From positions 1 to 15,114 of the forward strand of contig CAAFHY010000194.1 of assembly GCA_900762805.1 (NCBI GenBank): a stretch of DNA of 15,114 nt. The letters are read 5' to 3'. Source of the DNA: Oscillospiraceae bacterium (lineage in GTDB: Bacteria > Bacillota > Clostridia > Oscillospirales > Ruminococcaceae). Below are positions 10,010 through 15,114 of this stretch, piece after piece. Made by a program: the position numbers and the translations under genes. Under the pieces are notes generated by a model. The model did no database searches. It was not told the DNA's origin and saw only the letters and a program-made list of their open reading frames with translations. Each line of letters begins with the position of its first letter. The first letter of the stretch is position 1.

Positions 10010-10012
10010 AGC

Positions 10013-10867
10013 ATGGATGCTGCCGGACAACTGATAGCGCGGCTGCCGCCGTGGCTGGGGCAGCCGGCCGCAAGGGCGCTGACCGGCGGCCATGCTTGGC
10101 TGACAGAGCTGCGGCTCAAGGCAGGGCGCAATGTGCTGCTCTATGGGCGGACGGGCTGTAAGAAGCTGTCGGAGCTTTCAGGCGCTGCCGCCCCAACCGA
10201 GGAACAGCTCCGCACGCTGCTGCTGGAGCTGAGTGACCACTCGTTGGCTGCCAGAACAGCCGAGCTGGAGAACGGGTACCTGACACTGTCCGGCGGGCAT
10301 CGGGCAGCCGTCTGCGGCAATGTGATAAACGGGCGCGTTATGAGAGTCTCGTCGCTCAATATCCGCGTTGCGCGGCAGGTTCTGCATTGCGGCGCGCCGC
10401 TATACCGGCTGATCGACAGCCGCCGCAGCATCCTGCTGGCCGGCCCCGTCGCCAGCGGTAAGACGACTGTGCTGCGGGATCTTGCGCGCTACGCTGCCTC
10501 GGCGCCGCACTGGTATCGGACGGCGATCGTCGATGAACGGCGCGAGATCGCCGCCATGGCGGACGGACTCCCGCAGCTTGATGTCGGAGAAGCCTCCGAT
10601 ATTCTGGACGGTGTTTCCCGCCGCCGCGGCTTCTCGATGGCTATCCGCACACTGGCGCCCGATTATATTGTCTGCGATGAAATCGGCTCGGCAGACGACC
10701 TTGCCGCCATCCGCCTGGCGAGGCTGAGCGGCTGCCAGACGCTGGCGACGCTCCATGCCGGCGAGCGCTCCTTGCCGGATGATATCACGGGATACTTTGA
10801 CTGCGTTGCCTTTCTGGGAGCAGGGGAACAGGCGGGAAAAATCAAGGAAATCAGGGAGAATTCGTAG
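10013..10867 (+). CDS. spoIIIAA: Stage III sporulation protein AA, secretion-type ATPase
   Basis: SpoIIIAA is a cytoplasmic ATPase of the type II/IV secretion superfamily that powers or assembles the SpoIIIA-SpoIIQ channel between mother cell and forespore, needed for sigma-G activity. The 284-residue protein has a Walker A motif GPVASGKTT at 144-152 (K150) and a Walker B YIVCDE at 218-223 (D222, E223); TLHAGE follows in the C-terminal part. The ATG at 10013 was chosen because AAGGGG lies 7 bases before it. The frame is open back to 9890, but that extension would cross the putative promoter and looks non-coding. It is the first gene of a complete spoIIIA operon and is separated from spoIIIAB by one base. 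Confidence 0.93.
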   Translation: MDAAGQLIARLPPWLGQPAARALTGGHAWLTELRLKAGRNVLLYGRTGCKKLSELSGAAAPTEEQLRTLLLELSDHSLAARTAELENGYLTLSGGHRAAVCGNVINGRVMRVSSLNIRVARQVLHCGAPLYRLIDSRRSILLAGPVASGKTTVLRDLARYAASAPHWYRTAIVDERREIAAMADGLPQLDVGEASDILDGVSRRRGFSMAIRTLAPDYIVCDEIGSADDLAAIRLARLSGCQTLATLHAGERSLPDDITGYFDCVAFLGAGEQAGKIKEIRENS

Positions 10868-10868
10868 T

Positions 10869-11354
10869 ATGAGACTGTTCATCGCAACTGTAATGGTATT
10901 CAGCTTTACATTGTTTGGCCGGCTGCGTGTGCAGCGGCTGCGCGCCGACGCCGGACGTGCCAGGCAGTTTTCAAGCCTCCTGTGCGAGCTGGCCGATGGG
11001 CTGCAGGCAAGAGCAGTCTCATTGCCGGAAATCTTTCGTCGGGCGGCCTCCTGCGATGCCTATGCGCCCTTTTTGCCGCTGCTGGACAATGCGCGGACGG
11101 GCGCCGAGGTGGCTGAACGGTGGCGGGAACGCGGCGAACCGGTGCTTCCGGCTGAGCTGCACAGCGCGTGCGAGGCCGCATTGCGCCGGACGAGCGGGTT
11201 TGACGCCGACGGGGAAGCGGCCCAGCTCCGGCAGTGCGCCGAGACCATTCGCACCTCACTGGCGGAAAGGGCCAAGGCACGGGCGGACCGTGAAAAGCTG
11301 GAGCAGGTCCTCTGGCCGATCGGCGGCTGTATCGCAGCCGTGATACTGCTTTAG
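10869..11354 (+). CDS. spoIIIAB: Stage III sporulation protein AB
   Basis: SpoIIIAB is a mother-cell membrane protein of the SpoIIIA complex, resembling GspF-type secretion platform proteins. The 161-residue product has a membrane segment at the extreme N-terminus (about residues 3-16), a helical cytoplasmic part rich in Arg, Ala and Glu, and a second hydrophobic segment at the very C-terminus (WPIGGCIAAVILL). This two-ended layout and the length fit the family (about 170). The start at 10869 lies one base after the spoIIIAA stop; AGGGAG is 10 bases upstream. The frame is open further upstream inside spoIIIAA (to 10755), but that part is a shadow of spoIIIAA. Identity rests largely on position, size and topology, as the sequence is divergent. 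Confidence 0.85.
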   Translation: MRLFIATVMVFSFTLFGRLRVQRLRADAGRARQFSSLLCELADGLQARAVSLPEIFRRAASCDAYAPFLPLLDNARTGAEVAERWRERGEPVLPAELHSACEAALRRTSGFDADGEAAQLRQCAETIRTSLAERAKARADREKLEQVLWPIGGCIAAVILL

Positions 11355-11363
11355 GAGAATAGC

Positions 11364-11558
11364 ATGGAATTTGATTTTGTTTTAAGAATCGCGGCAGTCG
11401 GTATCATCACGGCGCTGCTCAGCCAGCTGCTTACCCGTGCCGGCCGGGAGGAGCTGGGCTTTCTGACGACGATGGCCGGCGTTGTCGTGGTCTTGGCGCT
11501 GCTGGTCTCCAAGGCGGAAAGACTGTTCGATACCATCCGCCGCCTGCTCGGAAGCTGA
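11364..11558 (+). CDS. spoIIIAC: Stage III sporulation protein AC
   Basis: SpoIIIAC is a very small membrane protein of the SpoIIIA channel complex. The 64 residues form two hydrophobic segments (about 6-24 and 32-48) joined by a short polar loop with LLTRAGREELGFL, typical of the family. Size matches the Bacillus protein (about 68). A clean AGGAG overlaps the spoIIIAB stop and is 6 bases from the ATG. The last base of the stop is the first base of the spoIIIAD start (TGATG). Confidence 0.93.
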   Translation: MEFDFVLRIAAVGIITALLSQLLTRAGREELGFLTTMAGVVVVLALLVSKAERLFDTIRRLLGS

Positions 11559-11932
11559 TGATATGGTCGGTGCTTCTCTGCTCGCTGCTGTTTGCCGCCT
11601 CTGCTGTCATCATCCGTCAGCACGCGCCCGACTTTCTGCTGCCAGTCGCGTTGGGCTACGCGGCGGTGCTGCTGTGCGGCATTCTGCCGGAGCTGGCGGA
11701 GCTGCTGGGAAGTCTCTTTCACACAGCAGCCATCGACCGCGAATGCACGGCCCTGCTGCTCAAGGCCATTGCGATCCAGCTTCTTGGCTCAGTGGCCGGC
11801 GATATCTGCGACGACTGCGGCATCAAAACGGCTTCTGGGCTTATCGGTCTGGCAGTGCAGGCGGCGACCGCGGCGCTGGCGCTGCCCCTGGTAAACGAAT
11901 TGCTGACACTGGTACAGAGGCTGCTGTCATGA
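11558..11932 (+). CDS. spoIIIAD: Stage III sporulation protein AD
   Basis: SpoIIIAD is an integral membrane protein of the mother-cell part of the feeding-tube channel and is related to SpoIIIAC. The 124-residue product has about four hydrophobic stretches. The family-typical segment LLLKAIAIQLLGSVAGDICDDCG sits in the middle; the family keeps the acidic and cysteine pattern after the third hydrophobic segment. Length fits the family (about 130). The start overlaps the spoIIIAC stop by one base, so translation is probably coupled. The end overlaps the first possible spoIIIAE start as ATGA. Confidence 0.92.
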   Translation: MIWSVLLCSLLFAASAVIIRQHAPDFLLPVALGYAAVLLCGILPELAELLGSLFHTAAIDRECTALLLKAIAIQLLGSVAGDICDDCGIKTASGLIGLAVQAATAALALPLVNELLTLVQRLLS

Positions 11933-13326
11933 GACGCGCCGGAGCCTTTAACGATGCGCTGCCGCATCGGACCGTTGACACAGCGGGGACGATGCGTGGT
12001 TCTATATTGACCGGGCCGCCGGAGGCTCATAAATACAGGCATGACCCGCGGCTCAAGGCCGGTCCGATGCACCGCCGCTTTAAAATCGCCGCCGTTTGTC
12101 TGATGAGCTTTCTTGTGTTATTCCTCCAGAGCGGGCTGGCGTTGGCAGCCGAGGCCTCGCGAAGCATGGCAGTCTGTCCGGCAGCATCCGGCCCCGCCGA
12201 CGCTGAGCCGGAACACGGCATGACTTCTTCGGCTGTTTATTTAGCCGTCGGGCAAAGCCGCGGACAAGACGAAAGGCAAAACGGCGGCATATCCTCACAG
12301 AAAATAGAGGACAGCCGGCAGCAGGCGGCAGATATCGCCCAAAAATATACCGGAGAGCTGCCGCAGTCGGTCATGCGGTATATGGAAAACGGAGCCGGCT
12401 TTACAGAAACGCTCGGCGGCCTGCTGGGCGACGGCCTTGCTCAGCTTCGTTCGGGGCTTGGTACCCTGCTGCCAGCTCTTGGCGGTGCGTTGGCTCTGCT
12501 GCTTGTGGCTGCGGTCGGTGAGGCGCTGCTGGGGGATCGGCCGGGCGTACAGACCTTTCACATGCTCGCCGGTCTGCTGCTGGTCGTGACAGCGCTTTCC
12601 GACTTCGGAAAGCTGCTGGAAAACGCACTGGATGCCACGGGCGGACTCTCTGACCTGCTGCTGGGCTTTGTTCCGGCTTTTGCCGGTCTTGCCGCCGCCG
12701 GCGGCCTCACCGGTGCCTCAACGGCCTATTCGGCCGCGGTTCTCGGCTTTGCCGAGGCGGCAGGGCTGGTTCTGACCGCCTTTGCCCGGCCGCTGCTGGC
12801 TGTTTTGCTGGCCTTCAGCTATGCCGGCGCCGTTCCCGAACAGCCGTTGGTGCCGCTGCTGGTTTCCTCGACCGGCAGAGCCATCCGAACGGCACTCTCG
12901 GTCGTCACAACAGCTTTTCTGATGATAACAACGCTGCAGACTGTTATAACCGCCAGCACAGACACAGCGGCGCTGGCGGCCGGCCGGCTGGTACTGGGCG
13001 GATCGATCCCGGTCGTCGGCCCGGCTCTTGCCGAGAGCGGCTCCGCCATATTGGGCTCTCTGCGGCTGGTAAAGGCCGGTGTCGGCGCAGCCGGCATCGC
13101 GGCCATTCTTGCGGCTGTTCTTCCCTTTTGGGTCAGCTACCTGCTCAACAGTCTCTGCCTTCTGTGCGCTGAGGCGGTGTCCGACTGTCTTGGCCTGTCC
13201 TTTGCCAAGCGGCTGTTTGCCGACCTGCATGAATGCCTGCGGCTGGTGGCGGCCATGACGGCCAGCTACTGCGTCATCGCCATCTTCCTGACGGCTGTTC
13301 TGCTGGCAGCGGGAGGCGGCCTATGA
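11929..13326 (+). CDS. spoIIIAE: Stage III sporulation protein AE
   Basis: SpoIIIAE is the large polytopic membrane protein of the SpoIIIA complex; it resembles secretion-type permeases. From 11929 the product is 465 residues, longer than the Bacillus protein (about 399). A signal-peptide-like segment begins after the in-frame ATG at 12067 (MHRRFKIAAVCLMSF, then a hydrophobic core ending near ALAAEA). A polar outer region of about 80 residues follows, then some seven hydrophobic segments. The start at 11929 was chosen because it overlaps the spoIIIAD stop (ATGA) and has AGAGG 8 bases upstream. A start at 12067 would give 419 residues and a standard signal peptide, but has little ribosome site; an ATG at 11992 is a third option. 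Upstream codons inside spoIIIAD (back to 11482) are shadow frame. Confidence 0.88.
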   Translation: MRRAGAFNDALPHRTVDTAGTMRGSILTGPPEAHKYRHDPRLKAGPMHRRFKIAAVCLMSFLVLFLQSGLALAAEASRSMAVCPAASGPADAEPEHGMTSSAVYLAVGQSRGQDERQNGGISSQKIEDSRQQAADIAQKYTGELPQSVMRYMENGAGFTETLGGLLGDGLAQLRSGLGTLLPALGGALALLLVAAVGEALLGDRPGVQTFHMLAGLLLVVTALSDFGKLLENALDATGGLSDLLLGFVPAFAGLAAAGGLTGASTAYSAAVLGFAEAAGLVLTAFARPLLAVLLAFSYAGAVPEQPLVPLLVSSTGRAIRTALSVVTTAFLMITTLQTVITASTDTAALAAGRLVLGGSIPVVGPALAESGSAILGSLRLVKAGVGAAGIAAILAAVLPFWVSYLLNSLCLLCAEAVSDCLGLSFAKRLFADLHECLRLVAAMTASYCVIAIFLTAVLLAAGGGL

Positions 13327-13784
13327 ACACGGTCACACAGCTTGCCCTGCAATTCCTGCTGGCGTCCGTCTGCATTGGTGTGCTGTCGGCCGCTGTACAG
13401 CGTGAAAAGCGCGCCGGCGCGCTGCGGCTTGTATTCGGCGTATTTTTGCTTCTGACACTGGCGCGGCTGCTGCTGACAGCTGATTTCAGTCTGCCGCAGA
13501 CCGCTGATCACACGCTGACTTCTGCCAAAGCAGCCGATCAGCTGACGCAGACCTATCAAACGGTCACGGAGCAGCTGCTGCTTGGAGCGCTGCGGGAGGC
13601 CGGCTATCCGGTAAAAGCTGTTTCTGTCACGATAGAACAAGCCGAGCCGGACTGCTATCTTTGCCGTACATTGACGCTGACTGTTTCCGGACAGTCGGCC
13701 GCGCAGCAGCAACAGCTGACAGACTACGCCGCCTCCCTTACCGGGTGCCGGCCGTTACTGCAATACGAGGAGGACTATGGATAA
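13323..13784 (+). CDS. spoIIIAF: Stage III sporulation protein AF
   Basis: SpoIIIAF is a membrane-anchored component of the channel complex whose soluble domain resembles the ring-building modules of type III secretion. The 153 residues begin with two hydrophobic segments (about 5-23 and 32-52), followed by a soluble domain whose VKAVSVTIEQ stretch suggests the expected beta strand. It is shorter than the Bacillus protein (about 206). GGGAGG is 6 bases before the ATG, and the start overlaps the spoIIIAE stop by 4 bases. The frame is open back to 13233 inside spoIIIAE, which I reject. The 3' end overlaps spoIIIAG by 8 bases. Confidence 0.88.
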   Translation: MNTVTQLALQFLLASVCIGVLSAAVQREKRAGALRLVFGVFLLLTLARLLLTADFSLPQTADHTLTSAKAADQLTQTYQTVTEQLLLGALREAGYPVKAVSVTIEQAEPDCYLCRTLTLTVSGQSAAQQQQLTDYAASLTGCRPLLQYEEDYG

Positions 13785-14307
13785 GCTCAGACAATGGATC
13801 AAGACTTTGGCGAGCGACCGCCGCAAGCAGCGATCGGCGCTGCTTGTCGTGGCGGCCCTGGCCGCCGCACTGCTGTTTTTCTGGGACGCGCTGCCGCGTT
13901 CCGGGACGCAGACGCCGCAGACTGTCTCCGTGCAGGAATATCAGACGATGCTGGAGAATAAACTCAAGCAGACAGTCGAAAGCATCTCCGGGGCCGGCGA
14001 TGCGACTGTCATCATAACGCTGAAAGGCAGCTTTCAAAGCGTCTACGCCAGCTCCGATCGCCAGTCGAGCACGCTGGAAGCGTCAGGTGACCGCACCAGC
14101 CGTCAGAACAGCAGCGAAAGTGACCCGGTCATCATTGGGAGGAGTGGCGGCGACAGTCCGCTGCTGGTGACAGAGATATACCCTGATATCAACGGGGTCG
14201 TCGTTGTCTGCAGGGGCGCGCGGGATGAGGCGGTCCGCGAGCGCATCGTGCTGGCGGTCAAAGCCGCGCTGGGGATTTCAGCTGCCGATGTTTATGTGAC
14301 CTATTGA
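13777..14307 (+). CDS. spoIIIAG: Stage III sporulation protein AG
   Basis: SpoIIIAG forms a large multimeric ring in the space between the two sporulation membranes. The 176 residues have one membrane segment at about 21-36, then SISGAGDATVIITL (around 70-82), matching the family pattern of IxGxGxVxVxVTL. A Ser-rich linker (STLEASGDRTSRQNSS) follows, then a C-terminal ring-building domain with INGVVVVCRGARDEAVRERI. Length is a little below the Bacillus protein (229), the linker being shorter. GAGGAGG at 13767-13773 serves as ribosome site; only its first GAGG gives normal spacing. The start lies 8 bases inside spoIIIAF, so coupling is likely. Confidence 0.93.
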   Translation: MDKLRQWIKTLASDRRKQRSALLVVAALAAALLFFWDALPRSGTQTPQTVSVQEYQTMLENKLKQTVESISGAGDATVIITLKGSFQSVYASSDRQSSTLEASGDRTSRQNSSESDPVIIGRSGGDSPLLVTEIYPDINGVVVVCRGARDEAVRERIVLAVKAALGISAADVYVTY

Positions 14308-14320
14308 TGGAGGATACCCA

Positions 14321-14911
14321 ATGGACAATCAACAGATGCAAAGGAAAAACAAAAGGAGGGGAGTGGCGGCAGCGCTCAAGCGGTCCTCAAAATATGTCAC
14401 GATGCTGGCGCTGGTGCTGGCATTGGGGGTTGCCGTATATCTCAACTGGCGCTTTTCGGGCATTGAGGCCAACGCCACACTGGGCAAGCAGCCGGATGAC
14501 ACCCAGCAGGAGCATTACGGCGACGCCATGTTCGTGTCAGGCCAAACCGACGGCACCGCTTACTTTGCTTCGGCCCGCCTGTCACGCACCGAAAGCCGGG
14601 ATGCCGCGCTCGACAGCCTTCAAAAGGCGCTGCAGGACACCGAGCTGACCGAGGCCGAGAAATCCGAGCTGACGGCCAAGCTGACAGCTGTGGCCAAGAA
14701 TATCACGGCAGAAGCCAATATCGAGAGTCTTATAAAAGCCAAGGGCTTCTCGGACTGCGTTGTCTATATCAGCGACGGCGCCGCCAAGATCGTGGTTTCC
14801 TGTGCCGACGGAGAGCTCGATGCCGGGCGCACGGCGCAGATCGTTGAGATTGTCAAAAGCCAGAGCGATATCCCGGCCCACAGCATTTCTATCGTAGAGG
14901 TCAAGAAATAA
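14321..14911 (+). CDS. spoIIIAH: Stage III sporulation protein AH
   Basis: SpoIIIAH sits in the mother-cell engulfing membrane and binds SpoIIQ from the forespore, forming the core of the feeding tube; its soluble domain is homologous to YscJ/FliF ring proteins. The 196 residues start with a basic stretch and one membrane segment (about 26-41) that ends in the family hallmark YLNW. GDAMFV, YFASARLSRTESRD and a helical part follow, then IESLIKAKGFSDCVVYISDG and a final beta strand. GGAGG is 7 bases before the ATG, 13 bases after spoIIIAG. It is the last gene of the operon; a strong terminator lies about 90 bases downstream. Length fits the family (about 200-218). Confidence 0.95.
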   Translation: MDNQQMQRKNKRRGVAAALKRSSKYVTMLALVLALGVAVYLNWRFSGIEANATLGKQPDDTQQEHYGDAMFVSGQTDGTAYFASARLSRTESRDAALDSLQKALQDTELTEAEKSELTAKLTAVAKNITAEANIESLIKAKGFSDCVVYISDGAAKIVVSCADGELDAGRTAQIVEIVKSQSDIPAHSISIVEVKK

Positions 14912-15001
14912 AACATGCGCTGCTTAGAGTCCAGGAATGCTGCTGAATACCGAGGCTAAATACTGCTCATCGATATTGTGAAGCGGAGAGCCCACTATTG
15001 C

Positions 15002-15035
15002 AGTCTGTAAAGCCGAACGGCTTTGCAGACTTTTT
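15002..15035 (+). terminator. Intrinsic terminator of the spoIIIA operon
   Basis: AGTCTGTAAAGCCG (15002-15015) pairs with CGGCTTTGCAGACT (15018-15031) with a single T-G wobble, followed at once by TTTTT (15031-15035). This is a textbook Rho-independent terminator. The 90 bases between the spoIIIAH stop and the stem, and the 80 bases after the T-run, show no gene; a short GGCTG/CAGCC hairpin lies at 15049-15060. Confidence 0.93.
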
Positions 15036-15114
15036 CCTGCTTTTTGAAGGCTGAACAGCCGTGTCGTTCCGCTTTTTGCCGCTATGAATGCGTTGCCTGC
15101 CGTCTTCCCAAAAG

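Larger units (their letters stand above)
9577..10012 (+). other. Intergenic region between ligA and spoIIIAA
   Basis: These 436 bases hold the ligA terminator (9698-9751) and, next to spoIIIAA, a sporulation-type control region. Small hairpins also occur at 9629-9642 (GCTTT/AAAGC) and 9871-9884 (GCCGG/CCGGC). Two overlapping short open frames starting near 9601 and 9624 run through the terminator hairpin, lack ribosome sites and resemble no family I know, so I do not call them genes. Confidence 0.6.

Noticed and set aside
9890..10012. Earlier in-frame start for spoIIIAA
   Set aside because: It would add about 41 residues unlike the family and cross the putative promoter; AAGGGG before 10013 supports the later start.

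Overview
The window is an ordinary but informative stretch of core chromosome from an endospore-forming member of the Firmicutes. I infer a GC-rich Clostridia relative, possibly of the Ruminococcaceae/Oscillospiraceae type. Three things point there: a complete eight-gene spoIIIA operon plus yunB, the run murB-rapZ-whiA-dnaE-pfkA, and DNA that looks clearly richer than 50% GC. All genes are on the + strand and tightly packed. I see no tRNA, rRNA, insertion sequence, phage gene or CRISPR array.

Region 1 (1-5496) is one overlapping operon: the 3' end of murB (peptidoglycan precursor synthesis), rapZ (P-loop nucleotide-binding regulator), whiA (LAGLIDADG/HTH DNA-binding protein) and dnaE (DNA polymerase III alpha). 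Neighbouring genes overlap by 4 to 10 bases, which suggests coupled translation. The gene usually found between rapZ and whiA (yvcK) is absent. A gap of about 450 bases (5497-5945) holds several strong inverted repeats and ends in a good sigma-A promoter.

Region 2 (5946-9576) holds pfkA (ATP-dependent phosphofructokinase), yunB (sporulation) and ligA (NAD-dependent DNA ligase). yunB has a convincing sigma-E promoter, and that promoter lies inside a hairpin whose 3' arm is the yunB Shine-Dalgarno (SD) sequence. Read-through mRNA from pfkA should therefore hide the yunB ribosome site, while sporulation mRNA started at the internal promoter should leave it free. ligA overlaps the end of yunB. 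A GC-rich hairpin with a second outer stem follows ligA.

Region 3 (10013-14911) is the full spoIIIAA-AB-AC-AD-AE-AF-AG-AH operon. It encodes the mother-cell half of the feeding-tube (SpoIIIA-SpoIIQ) complex that links mother cell and forespore. Upstream of spoIIIAA a weaker sigma-E-like -10 element sits at exactly the same distance from its ATG as in yunB, and again lies between an anti-SD arm and the SD. A strong intrinsic terminator closes the operon at 15002-15035.

I found no evidence of a wholly new multi-gene system. The most interesting signal is the shared promoter-inside-SD-hairpin layout at two sporulation genes.
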